NCBI GenBank assembly: GCA_030710605.1
Contig: CP092872.1
Coordinates: 94,856,737 to 94,920,736 of the forward strand
DNA from: Cordylochernes scorpioides
Lineage: Eukaryota; Arthropoda; Arachnida; Pseudoscorpiones; Chernetidae
Direction: 5' to 3'
DNA length: 64,000 bases
Shown: positions 51,152 to 61,756 of the stretch, in pieces
Layout of the letters: each line of letters opens with the position of its first letter
How positions within the stretch are numbered: the stretch's first letter is position 1
Position numbers and translations under genes: made by a program
Notes under the pieces: generated by a model
Database searches by the model: none
Seen by the model: only the letters and a program-made list of their open reading frames with translations
What the model was told of the DNA's origin: nothing

Positions 51152-51475
51152 CTAGACGAATGGCCCGGGCAACGCCCGGGTTTTACCCGAGTGCATATAT
51201 ATTTTAAAAACGTTTTAATTCAAATACTATTCGTTACAATTATAAATTGGCGCCATGGATGTCACTCTTGTGAAACGTCCCGTTCCAAACTGTGTGTTTT
51301 TAAACAGGTGGATGTATCACACAGCTGATAACAGGGTTGCCTAGAGTGGCCGCTATAGACAGGGTGGTCTGTATAGACAGGTGGATGTATCACACTGCTG
51401 ATAACAGGGTTGCCTGTAGTGACCGCTATAGACAGGATGGCCTGTATAGACAGGTGGATGTAACACACTGATAAT
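51152..51475 (-). mobile_element. Helitron 3' end plus two ~89-bp tandem units
   Basis: ACTAGACGAATGGCCCGGGC with the CCCGGG hairpin marks the 3' end at 51152. Inside, CTATAGACAGGGTGGTCTGT and AGACAGGTGGATGTATCACA occur twice about 89 bp apart. The 5' end was not found. Confidence 0.68.
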
Positions 51476-51479
51476 AAAG

Positions 51480-52197
51480 AAGTTTTCCCCCCCTCTACAA
51501 TCACTCTAGAGGGGAGTGAGTTGAGAGGCGTCTCTGCGTGTTGTCCTCCGTCGGGGTGCCACTGACTGATGTCCAGTGAAGCTGTAAGCTGGCCGTCTGT
51601 CCTTGGTTGTCTGAGGCGAGGCGCACGTGTCTTGAAACTCTTGGGTCTTCGCTCTGTGTGTGCGTCATTGGGAGCGTCCTTGTCGTGCGTGCCATGAAAA
51701 ACCAAGGGGTGCACACAGTAGTACCACCCCCCCCGCCTCCGCGTTGGTTTCCCCGCGTCAACCTCGTGCCTCAGAGGTCCTTGATTCCACGGCAGATTCA
51801 GGGAGTACTGGATAAGGGTACGAGGGCTAAAGGGGGGGGGGGGGAGTCCTATTGGAGCGTAGGACGGGTTTAACTAAGTCCGAACGAGAGGGCTCGGTCA
51901 GCAACCTTGCCAATGAACTCTCGGAGACGCCTGTGGGTGAGTGGTCAACCCCATTGTAGCCGGACCATACTGGCGGGCGCGAGGGGCCTACCAAAGGCCG
52001 CTCGGTGCATGGAGAATGCATCGTTCCTTCTGGCTGTGTGACGTGGTTTTTCAGCGAAAAACAGGGGATGCAAGGGCTTTTGTTGCCTATATCATTCCTG
52101 GCTTTTGCCGAATTTCTATTCTGTATCCTAAAGAATCCACATTGTCTTCTCAGTAAACCTTGAACGCAAACATCGACGGCTGAGAAGCGTCGTAACA
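51480..52197 (+). mobile_element. LTR relic related to the 8-10.6 kb element
   Basis: 52125-52197 (TGTATCCTAAAGAATCCACA ... CATCGACGGCTGAGAAGCGT ... CGTAACA) matches the end of the LTRs at 8011 and 10112 and is followed by ATAT. The GC-rich sequence before it has no counterpart there, so it is a different subfamily or a solo LTR; its left edge is uncertain. Open frames in it are not convincing. Confidence 0.5.
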
Positions 52198-52297
52198 ATA
52201 TATATAATATAAAATATATAATATATAAAGGTTACCGATTTAAAAGTCTATTTTATAATTTTAGATTGTATAAGAAACATATTTTCATTTTAGTATT

Positions 52298-52371
52298 GTA
52301 CGTGTGGCCTAGTGGTCATGGCATTTGCCCGGTAAGCGGAAGGTCGTGGGTTCGATTCCCACCCTTGACAC
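52298..52371 (+). tRNA. tRNA-like sequence in a Helitron fragment
   Basis: Box A TGGCCTAGTGG, anticodon stem TTTGC/GCGGA with loop CCGGTAA (GGT), T arm GTGGG-TTCGATT-CCCAC and a T(7) run. The acceptor stem pairs poorly. Similar to the pair at 26416-26582. It is followed by a Helitron 5'-end relic (GTCCGTGAGCTTCA ... GACAGAATAAGGCAATTATA) to 52460. Confidence 0.4.
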
Positions 52372-52462
52372 TTTTTTTATTTTATCCATTCTGACCAAAA
52401 TCTGTCCGTGAGCTTCAACACAGTGAACTTCACACAGACAGAATAAGGCAATTATATAATAA

Positions 52463-53278
52463 CTAGACGAATGGCCCGGGCAACGCCCGGGTTTTACCCG
52501 AGTGCGTATATATTTTAAAAACGTTTTAATTCAAATACTATTCGTTACAATTATAAATGTGTGAAACGTCCCGTTCCAAACTGTGTGTTTTTAAAATGTT
52601 TTAATTAAAATACTATTCGTTACAATTATAAATTGGCGCCGTGGATGTCTCTCTTGTGAAACGTCCCGCCCCAAACTGTGTGTGTCTTGAAAATATAAAA
52701 ATAAAAATGTGAATTTTCATAAAGATTTCATCATGTCGATTTTTTTTTTTTGCATTTCACCTACTAAATCGATAGAGATAATTACATTTGCAACATGAAC
52801 TTAGGTATATTGACTAAATAGAAAACTGCATAGTAATAAAGATCATTTTTTAAAGGCATCATATCGTTTTTTTTTTCAATAAAATCGAAACAAAAATTAA
52901 CGATAAATAACGATAATTGCCTTAAAAAGAAATTGCCTTAAAAAAAGAAACATTCGCGGTGATTTTGTCTTGCATTCGTTTATACAATTATTATATACGA
53001 ATGACCCGGGCAACGCCCGGGTTTTACCCGATTAAATGCTTTTATTCAAATACTATTCGTTACAATTATAAATTGGCGCCGTGGATGTCATTTTTGTATA
53101 ATATATAAACGAGTTTTAAAAATTGTAAAAAAAAAAAAATGCATCGGCCGGGAATCGAACCCGGGCCGCCCGCGTGGCAGGCGAGCATTCTACCACTGAA
53201 CCACCGATGGTTACGAAAAATCCCATCCGTGAGCTTCAGACAGACAAACAGACAGAATAAGGCAAATATATAAGTAGA
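52463..53278 (-). mobile_element. Second Helitron carrying tRNA-Gly
   Basis: Near copy of 43585-44329 with the same 3' terminus (CTAG at 52463), internal hairpin (about 52999-53037) and 5' end (minus TCTACTTATATATTTGCC). It has an extra ~100-bp duplication of the 3' region (about 52500-52610). Confidence 0.8.
53140..53210 (-). tRNA. tRNA-Gly (anticodon GCC), Helitron-borne copy 2
   Basis: Same 71-nt sequence as 44187-44257 as far as can be seen, including the C at position 1, intact box A and box B and a T(13) run downstream. The shared C1 shows that the change predates the duplication. Confidence 0.75.
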
Positions 53279-53540
53279 TAAGTAGATAAATAAATAATTA
53301 TCATTAGATAATGATAATGATCATAATGATGATGCGCGCGTTGATGACCAAAACTATCCTTGAACTTCACACAGACAGTATAAGGCAATTATATAAGTAG
53401 ATAATAATAATAATAATAATTATCATTAGATAATGATAATGATCATAATGATGATGCGCGCGTTGATGACCAAAATCTATCCGTGAACTTCAGACAGTGA
53501 ACTTCACACAGACAGAATAAGGCAATTATATAAGTAGATT
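53279..53540 (-). repeat. Tandem Helitron 5'-end segments
   Basis: Two ~130-bp units, each with ATTATCATTAGATAATGATA, GATGATGCGCGCGTTGATGA, CACAGACAG and an ATATAAGTAGAT end, i.e. repeated Helitron 5' termini. Confidence 0.7.
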
Positions 53541-53680
53541 CCAATATTTCGATGAGGCTGTTCGCCTATCTTCCTCGGGAATTCTAACCCTGTAAACAAA
53601 TCATCCACGATTTTCAACAAGATAATAAATTATATAAAATATAAATTGTGATATTATATGAATGATGAATACATATTTCT

Positions 53681-53959
53681 ATATTAAAAATAAAGAGGGC
53701 ATCTCCTGACCACGAGCACATGTGCTTTTTAGATGGCAGAGCGCCATCTAGTGGAGCAAAAATAAACTAAACGTTTATTTAGTTAGCTCCGTGATATTTG
53801 GCCAACCTAATTTCTTGATAAATCAAGAAAAGCCATCCACGAACGCGTTTCGCGTTTATTTTTTTACGTTTAGTTTATTTTTGCTCCACTAGATGGCGCT
53901 CTGCCATCTAAAAAGCACATGTGCTCGTGGTCAGGAGATGCCTTCTTTATTTTTAATAT
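53681..53959. mobile_element. Foldback/MITE with 94-bp inverted arms
   Basis: Arms 53681-53774 and 53866-53959 pair with about one mismatch (CATCTCCTGACCACGAGCAC ... GCGCCATCTAGTGGAGCAAA). Spacer about 91 bp. Non-coding. Confidence 0.88.
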
Positions 53960-54888
53960 CAACACCTGACCCACTTATCTTTTTTTTTCTATTGTTTTTC
54001 TTCATATTTCTATATATGTATGGTTACCAACTGAAGGTATATCTACCAGTGAGACTGGTGGAGTTGCTTGTATAGGTCGGTAAATTCATCCCAACTCATA
54101 GAAGGCTTGATTGTTCCAGGCTGGGCTTCTTTTGTCACTACAGTAACTGCTGGTGTTTGAGGGTCTCTGATGGCATCAGCAGATAGCTATCAACCAATAC
54201 CATTGACATTGTACTCATATAGACTTTATAGTCTATCTATCGAAGGATGAAAGAATATATGTGTCAGATACATTAATTATGAATCTTGAATCAAACTTAT
54301 TTATTGATATCTTCCAGTATTTCGACGTTGTTGCCTCTGCTATCCACTACAAACATGTGGCCCCGTGTTGCCTCTGCTAGGAACATCCACTACAAACACT
54401 ATTCACTTGGAATTCTATCCACAGCTGATCACCTCGGATTATTGGAAGAATAAATAGTTTTGATCCAAAAAATACCATTGAAATTCGAGAATGTGGGGAA
54501 TCCCCCATTAAAAATAAGGTAATCAAATTATTCTAAATTTTATTTTAGATTTTATAATAACGTTAAAGAACACGCTACAAGGCTAACAGGGCAAGCGCAC
54601 GCACGTGCGTCTGTGCTGCTGCTCGAAAAAGAGAGATTTTTTTTATATACACTATTAGAAAACAAAACACGACGCACTAAGGATTTATCTGAATCCTTAG
54701 TAATATAATAATGGGATAGCTTACTTTAAATAACACCATAGTTGCATAATACAAGATCAATTTTTTTTCCATTGCGGTGATTTCAGATAGTCTGATAGAA
54801 AGTTGAATGGTTATCAGACTCCTCGAAGGTAAAAAAACGGAAAGATAAATTTTCTCTCTTTCTGTGTAGTGTGCGATGTGGTAACATT
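53960..54888. other. Unannotated spacer
   Basis: A decayed Penelope-like phrase (CAGTATTTCGACGTTGTTGCC) lies near 54314. No gene is supported. Confidence 0.35.
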
Positions 54889-54902
54889 TAATAGTGTTAC
54901 AA

Positions 54903-55110
54903 GCCAAGTGACACTCACTCCTCACTTTCTTACTGCTACTCTTTTTGTGTTGTTTTTTATTGCTTCCCTCTTTCTCTTTCTTGTTTTTTTTTTCCTTTTC
55001 TTCTGTATATATCGTTATTTCCTTTGTTTCACTGCTTTGTTCTTATGCATACCTCTGGTGAATCCTGTATAGGGTCAGTGACCCTGAATAAAGGCTTTTT
55101 GTTGTTGTTG
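54903..55110 (+). mobile_element. (TTG)n-tailed retroposon, 208 bp
   Basis: TAATAGTGTTACAA flanks both sides (54889-54902 and 55111-55124). The insert ends AGGGTC-A-GTGACCCT, then GAATAAAGGCTTTTT and (GTT)n. 5'-truncated relative to 38747-39095 and sharing its 3' module. Confidence 0.88.
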
Positions 55111-55124
55111 TAATAGTGTTACAA

Positions 55125-55554
55125 TGACGTCTGGCTAAAACCGTCCACCACCTGTGGGCCGGGCTGATAGATGGACCAATTAGGAAGAAGCTCAGCTGGC
55201 TAGCTGTAAAATCTTGCTCCACTCATTGGTTGACGGCGGATCCCTGTCTGTGACTTGCTTTGTTCTCCACAATACACGATGGTATAACAGTCACGCGGGC
55301 GAACAGATATCTCTATTAATCCCGCATGTTCATTTGACAATCCTTGATAAAGTAGCGAGATAACAATATTTATCTTTTTATCTATAGAATAGTAATTCTG
55401 ATATTTTGTTTTACTCAGTGTAAATTTATATTATTGCACCTCTTTTTTATGTAAATAAAGTTGTTTTGAGTAAAATTAATTACCCTGTCATTTCCTTAAA
55501 TTTTTCCTTTCTATTTTTTTCTCTACATGACAATACTAACTACTATATATCCCT
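55125..55554. other. Unannotated spacer
   Basis: No gene or repeat recognised. Confidence 0.3.
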
Positions 55555-56480
55555 GCCAGGAGCATCTAGCTATTCCATCAGACAGCTTTCAGACAGATTA
55601 CGTTTCAGAAAGACCTTGGGTTTAAACTTTTGAATAGTTTTTGAATAGAAATTCCTTGTATTCTGATAACCTGAAACTATTTGCACAGCTGGCTGAGATC
55701 TTATTGGCTGTTCCCCACGTTTGTCTTCTCCAAGTTTTCCAGGAGCTTTTAGCGATTCCATCAGACATCATGGCAGCTTTCAGACAGATTACGTTTCAGC
55801 AAGACCTTGGGTTTAGCAATAACTGTTGAATAGTTGGAAAATTTTCCGGGAGGAAATTGATCCATAGAAGCATAGGGCGCCTCTCCCGTCAAAATAAACG
55901 TCAAAAACCTGACGCCATCTATTGACCGTCGCCGGATATTTTTAGTCCGAAACCATGGTCTCTAGGTGGACGCTTCTCAGTTTGCCAAAGCAAGTGTTGT
56001 GGCTTTGTCACCGACCCGAGGCCGCTAGTTTGCGGCGACGGTCAATAGATGGCGTCAGGTTTTTGACCTTTATTTTGACGGGAGAGGCGCCCTATGCTTC
56101 TATGGAACAATTATCAAAGCAAAAATTATCTTTCTCTTGATATAACCCGGATTCCAGGAGCCACCACGTACAAAGGTCACCAACTATCCGGGTTGAAGAC
56201 TTCATGTTGAATAGAAATTCCTTGTATTCTGATAACCTGCAACTATTTGCACAGCTGGTTGAGATCTTATTGGCTGTCCCCACGTTTGTCTTCTCCAAGT
56301 TTTCCAGGAGCATCTAGCGATTCCATCAGACATCATGGTAGTTTTCATGTGGGTTATTTTTCAGCAAGACCTTGGTTTTTGTAATAGAACTGAAACTTGT
56401 TGAATAGAAATTCTTTCTATTCTGATAACTTGCAACTATTGACACAGCTGGCTGAGATCTGATTGGCTGTTTGTTGACAT
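55555..56480. repeat. Three partial copies of a ~190-bp repeat surrounding a foldback
   Basis: ATTCCTTGTATTCTGATAAC, CACAGCTGGCTGAGATC, TTTTCCAGGAGC and TTACGTTTCAG recur in order at about 55555-55650, 55640-55840 and 56205-56480. The foldback at 55862-56105 sits between the second and third. Confidence 0.72.
55862..56105. mobile_element. Foldback MITE with ~73-bp perfect arms
   Basis: Left arm 55862-55934 (CCATAGAAGCATAGGGCGCC ... CATCTATTGACCGTCGCCG) and right arm 56032-56105 are inverse copies. Spacer about 97 bp contains ACTAGCGGCCTCGGGTCGGT (read on minus). Other copies at 20868-21210 and 42945-43220. Confidence 0.88.
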
Positions 56481-56529
56481 AGCTGGTGGATAGTTGAAGA
56501 TCATTTCACCTTCAGTTGTCCTGAGACAT

Positions 56530-59500
56530 AGGTAGGATATACTGTTTGGACTGACCCACCTCAATCCTACATCTATGGCCAACCTCCCAGACTGGACCTC
56601 AGCATGGAACTTTCTGGTCAACTGGTTCTGTTTGGATTGACCCATCTCAATCCTACATCTATGGCCAACCTCCCAGACTGGACCTCAGCATGGAACTTCC
56701 TGGTCAACTGGTTCTGTTTGAACTGACCCACCTCAATCCTACATCTATGGCCAACCTCCCAGACTGGACCTCAGCATGGAACTTCCTGGTCAACTGGTTC
56801 TGTTTGGACTGACCCACCTCAATCCTACATCTATGGCCAGACTCCCAGACTGGACCTCAGCATGGAACTTTCTGGTCAACTGGTTCTGTTTGGACTGACC
56901 CACCTCAATCCTACATCTATGGCCAACCTCCCAGACTGGACCTCAGCATGGAACTTCCTGGTCAACTGGTTCTGTTTGGACTGACCCACCTCAATCCTAC
57001 ATCTATGGCCAGACTCCCAGACTGGACCTCAGCATGGAACTTTCTGGTCAACTGGTTCTGTTTGGACTGACCCACCTCAATCCTACATCTATGGCCATCC
57101 TCCCAGATTGGGCCTCAGCATGAAACTTCCTGGTCAACTGGCTCTGTTTGGACTGACCCACCTCAATCCTACATCTATGGCCATCGTCCCAGATTTGACC
57201 CCAACTTGGAACTTTCTGGTCAACTGGTTCTGTTTGGACTGACCCATCTCAATCCTACATCTATGGCCATCCTCCCAGACTGGACTTCAGCATGGAACTT
57301 TCTGGTCAACTGGTTCTGTTTGGACTGACCCATCTCAATCCTACATCTATGGCCATCCTCCCAGACTGGACTTCAGCATGGAACTTTCTGGTCAACTGGT
57401 TCTGTTTGGACTGACCCATCTCAATCCTACATCTATGGCCATCCTCCCAGACTGGACTTCAGCATGGAACTTTCTGGTCAACTGGTTCTGTTTGGACTGA
57501 CCCATCTCAATCCTACATCTATGGCCATCCTCCCAGACTGGACTTCAGCATGGAACTTTCTGGTCAACTGGTTCTGTTTGGACTGACCCATCTCAATCCT
57601 ACATCTATGGCCATCCTCCCAGACTGGACTTCAGCATGGAACTTTCTGGTCAACTGGTTCTTTTTGGACTGACCCATCTCAATCCTACATCTATGGCCAT
57701 CCTCCCAGACTGGACTTCAGCATGGAACTTTCTGGTCAACTGGTTCTGTTTGGACTGACCCATCTCAATCCTACATCTATGGCCATCCTCCCAGACTGGA
57801 CTTCAGCATGGAACTTTCTGGTCAACTGGTTCTGTTTGGACTGACCCATCTCAATCCTACATCTATGGCCATCCTCCCAGACTGGACTTCAGCATGGAAC
57901 TTTCTGGTCAACTGGTTCTGTTTGGACTGACCCATCTCAATCCTACATCTATGGCCATCCTCCCAGACTGGACTTCAGCATGGAACTTTCTGGTCAACTG
58001 GTTCTGTTTGGACTGACCCATCTCAATCCTACATCTATGGCCATCCTCCCAGACTGGACTTCAGCATGGAACTTTCTGGTCAACTGGTTCTGTTTGGACT
58101 GACCCATCTCAATCCTACATCTATGGCCATCCTCCCAGACTGGACTTCAGCATGGAACTTTCTGGTCAACTGGTTCTGTTTGGACTGACCCATCTCAATC
58201 CTACATCTATGGCCATCCTCCCAGACTGGACTTCAGCATGGAACTTTCTGGTCAACTGGTTCTGTTTGGACTGACCCATCTCAATCCTACATCTATGGCC
58301 ATCCTCCCAGACTGGACTTCAGCATGGAACTTTCTGGTCAACTGGTTCTGTTTGGACTGACCCATCTCAATCCTACATCTATGGCCATCCTCCCAGACTG
58401 GACTTCAGCATGGAACTTTCTGGTCAACTGGTTCTGTTTGGACTGACCCATCTCAATCCTACATCTATGGCCATCCTCCCAGACTGGACTTCAGCATGGA
58501 ACTTTCTGGTCAACTGGTTCTTTTTGGACTGACCCATCTCAATCCTACATCTATGGCCATCCTCCCAGACTGGACTTCAGCATGGAACTTTCTGGTCAAC
58601 TGGTTCTGTTTGGACTGACCCATCTCAATCCTACATCTATGGCCATCCTCCCAGACTGGACTTCAGCATGGAACTTTCTGGTCAACTGGTTCTTTTTGGA
58701 CTGACCCATCTCAATCCTACATCTATGGCCATCCTCCCAGACTGGACTTCAGCATGGAACTTTCTGGTCAACTGGTTCTGTTTGGACTGACCCATCTCAA
58801 TCCTACATCTATGGCCATCCTCCCAGACTGGACTTCAGCATGGAACTTTCTGGTCAACTGGTTCTGTTTGGACTGACCCATCTCAATCCTACATCTATGG
58901 CCATCCTCCCAGACTGGACTTCAGCATGGAACTTTCTGGTCAACTGGTTCTGTTTGGACTGACCCATCTCAATCCTACATCTATGGCCATCCTCCCAGAC
59001 TGGACTTCAGCATGGAACTTTCTGGTCAACTGGTTCTGTTTGGACTGACCCATCTCAATCCTACATCTATGGCCATCCTCCCAGACTGGACTTCAGCATG
59101 GAACTTTCTGGTCAACTGGTTCTTTTTGGACTGACCCACCTCAATCCTACATCTATGGTCATCCTCCCAGACTGGACCTCAGCATGGAACTTTCTGGTCA
59201 ACTGGTTCTGTTTGGACTGACCCATCTCAATCCTACATCTATGGCCATCCTCCCAGACTGGACTTCAGCATGGAACTTTCTGGTCAACTGGTTCTGTTTG
59301 GACTGACCCACCTCAATCCTACATCTATGGCCATCCTCCCAGACTGGACCTCAGCATGGAACTTTCTGGTCAACTGGTTCTGTTTGGACTGACCCACCTC
59401 AATCCTACATCTATGGCCATCCTCCCAGACTGGACCTCAGCATGGAACTTTCTGGTCAACTGGTTCTGTTTGGACTGACCCATCTCAATCCTACATCTAT

Positions 59501-60072
59501 GGTCATCCTCCCAGACTGGACCTCAGCATGGAACTTTCTGGTCAACTGGTTCTGTTTGGACTGACCCACCTCAATCCTACATCTATGGCCATCGTCCCAG
59601 ACTGGACTTCAGCATGGAACTTTCTGGTCAACTGGTTCTGTTTGGACTGACCCACCTCAATCCTACATCTATGGTCATCCTCCCAGACTGGGCCTCAGCA
59701 TGGAACTTTCTGGTCAACTGGTTCTGTTTGGATTGACCCACCTCAATCCTACATCTATGGCCAGCCTCCCAGACTGGACCTCAGCATGGAACTTTCTGGT
59801 CAACTGGTTCTGTTTGGACTGACCCATCTCAATCCTACATCTATGGTCATCCTCCCAGACTGGACCTCAGCATGGAACTTTCTGGTCAACTGGTTCTGTT
59901 TGGACTGACCCACCTCAATCCTACATCTATGGCCATCCTCCCAGACTGGACCTCAGCATGGAACTTTCTGGTTAACTGGTTCTGTTTGGACTGACCCACC
60001 TCAATCCTACATCTATGGCTATTCTCCCAGACTGGACCTCAGCATGGAACTTTCTGGTTAACTGGTTCTGTT
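56530..60072. repeat. 86-bp minisatellite, 41 copies
   Basis: CTGACCCA recurs from 56551 to 59991, 3440 bp or exactly 40 x 86 bp, so no net indel in 3.4 kb. Unit phrases: TCAATCCTACATCTATGGCC, ATCCTCCCAGACTGGACTTC, AGCATGGAACTTTCTGGTCA, ACTGGTTCTGTTTGGACTGA. The central units (about 57230-59110) are almost identical (CATCTCAATCC / GACTTCAGC type), while both edges carry older variants (CACCTCAATCC / GACCTCAGC, AACCTCCC, GTCATCC). No long frame, because 86 is not divisible by three. Confidence 0.95.
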
Positions 60073-60138
60073 TTTTGGCACATGAAGATGATCTTCCTTT
60101 TATACCTTTACACCGTAAATAGACTATTCATGAATTCC

Positions 60139-60302
60139 TGTGGCAAAATTGTTTCTGTGAATTCAAAATGCTACACTAGCGAGGCATCAGTCTCACTTTT
60201 TTATTTTTCATTTCTTATCTGTAAGAAGTGAAAAAAAAAAAAGTGAGACTGATGCCTCGCTAGTGTAGCAATTTCAATGCACAAAAACAATTTTGCCACA
60301 GG
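60139..60302. mobile_element. Foldback with ~65-bp arms
   Basis: CCTGTGGCAAAATTG ... GCTACACTAGCGAGGCATCA (60139-60200) and its inverse (60237-60302) enclose about 40 bp of A/T-rich sequence. Non-coding. Confidence 0.82.
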
Positions 60303-60381
60303 ATTTCCATCTATATTCTTATCTGTAGTCCAAATTATACCACTTTGTTGGAAAACAGTTTTTAACCACTTTAGTTAAACA

Positions 60382-60485
60382 TACATATTTTTTAATACAC
60401 TACACGATTTTGCCTGTCATCCTTGCGCAAATTCCATGCTAATCTTCTCTGTATCATTCCAATTTTAGTATATGTACCTCTGAAC
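60382..60485 (-). pseudogene. U6 snRNA pseudogene, full length
   Basis: Minus strand: AGGTACATATACTAAAATTG, GAATGATACAGAGAAGATTA, GCATGGAATTTGCGCAAGGA, TGACAGGCAAAATCGTG. It covers U6 from near its 5' end through ACAGAGA, AGC, the intramolecular stem-loop region and into the 3' tail, with scattered changes (the CCCC after GCATGG is lost; 5' stem-loop altered). Surrounded by Penelope-type repeats. Not functional as it stands. Confidence 0.88.
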
Positions 60486-60554
60486 AACTGTGTACTATAT
60501 TTTTCAATACTATAATCCAACTGTTTAACCAAATCCCAACCAACACAACTACTC

Positions 60555-60770
60555 AAAGCACAATTTGGATTATAGATTATAAACACAAGGTAATAAGACC
60601 AAATAAATAAATAGTGTATACACTTGATAACAGTAACTATTTAAACCATGCTGTGGTAAAATTTCTCATTCAGTACTTTTGTCTGAAGATGGTAACAACG
60701 CTGAAACGTCACACACTATTTATTTATTTGGATTTGGTCTTATTACCTTGTGTTTATACTCTAATGAGAC
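60555..60770. repeat. Penelope-type hammerhead-like pair, decayed
   Basis: AACACAAGGTAATAAGACCA ... CTGAAGATGGTAACAACGCT then GAAACGTCACACACTATTTA and GGTCTTATTACCTTGTGTTT. The plus core has lost the 3' half of stem II. Confidence 0.65.
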
Positions 60771-60854
60771 TATAATTAAAACACCTCCTTGTGTCTGTAT
60801 TAAACACCACTTCATTAAGGCAAATAATAAGAGCCACATTTTTTTTTTTTTCAG

Positions 60855-61036
60855 GGGCAAGATCTCAAGATAGAAAACATAAACAACTTCATTATAAGAA
60901 AATCTTTCACTTCTACGAAGAATCTGAAAATCTTGAAAACATAACCTACAGAAAAACTTGCAATTATAAACAAGAAAAGAATCCCAAACCAAGGCAATTG
61001 CTCTTTCAACTGAGAACAGGTGAAAAAAACTTCTAG
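60855..61036 (+). CDS. Possible terminal exon (weak)
   Basis: A T(12)CAG|G splice-acceptor-like site at 60841-60854 precedes an open stretch rich in Lys/Glu/Asn (SQDRKHKQLHYKKIFHFYEE ...) ending at TAG 61036. AATAAA lies at about 61042. No homology recognised and no partner exon found; it could be chance. Confidence 0.18.
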
Positions 61037-61219
61037 TCAAAATAAAGGGGGAAAAACAGCCTGACTTTGAAGAAAGGACATCAGGAACCTAAGATCCAAC
61101 ATCACACCAACCTTGTAAATACCTATTTTAAACACTAGAAATGAGACGAACCTCTACATATTCTCCATTTTTTTTAAATTATCCCTAGTATCCCATAATC
61201 ATGGTAGGTAGAAGTTGGC

Positions 61220-61489
61220 ATGTACAGTGGAGTGAACCCAGGAGGAGCTCTGAACATCAGAAATAGACAGCATCAAACGACACTAACAAGATTTAGAACA
61301 GGCCATCTCAAGCCATTGAAGATAGAAAATAATAACAAAATCTACCCCACTTGCCCAAAATGTAGGTTGGTGCCTGCAGCTCCAGAACACATTTTGGCTT
61401 GTATTAGATGCACTAATCAGGACCTTTGGGAGAGGCCGCTGCTTATCATAAAACAGCTCGAGGAGCATGAACTCATGGAATGCGTGTAA
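61220..61489 (+). pseudogene. LINE C-terminal fragment (RNase H end and zinc knuckle)
   Basis: Encodes QTTLTRFRTGHLKPLKI, then YPTCPKCRLVPAAPEHILAC, the R-x-GH and C-x2-C...H-x4-C pattern at the C-terminus of R1/I-group LINEs, of the variant I associate with arachnid genomes. Ends in ELMECV at TAA 61489. Truncated at 5' by SINE-like sequence just before 61220; the reverse transcriptase is absent. Confidence 0.72.
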
Positions 61490-61499
61490 TCTTTACACA

Positions 61500-61670
61500 A
61501 GGGGATAAGAAACAACAACAGAAGTAGGCGACTGCTTTTACTGTAAGTGCACCACATGTCTACACATGTGAAAAGCAGTTCAACTTTGCACTTACAAATG
61601 TGCCAGAGCCCCATTTGGTTACTTGTACTTGCTTGTGGAGTTGGACTTTTGCAAGATTCGGGGGCCATTG
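61500..61670 (-). mobile_element. SINE body fragment
   Basis: Matches the SINE body at 23745-24040 (AGTAGGCGACTGCTTTTACT ... CAAGATTCGGGGGCCATTG). Confidence 0.7.
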
Positions 61671-61756
61671 TAGCATTCTATCTTATAAAATATGACATCC
61701 TGGGTTGTGTGCTCTTTTTGAGTGATGTCTAATAAAGTTATTTTTGAACTGGTGTA

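Noticed and set aside
51501-52198. Overlapping frames in the GC-rich block
   Set aside because: They fall in an LTR relic and show no recognisable domain.
54869-55072. Possible membrane peptide (Phe/Leu-rich)
   Set aside because: Phe-rich translation of a T-rich LINE 3' end within a retroposon with target duplication.
56530-60072. Centromeric satellite
   Set aside because: The array is only 3.5 kb and bounded by dispersed repeats; nothing links it to a centromere.
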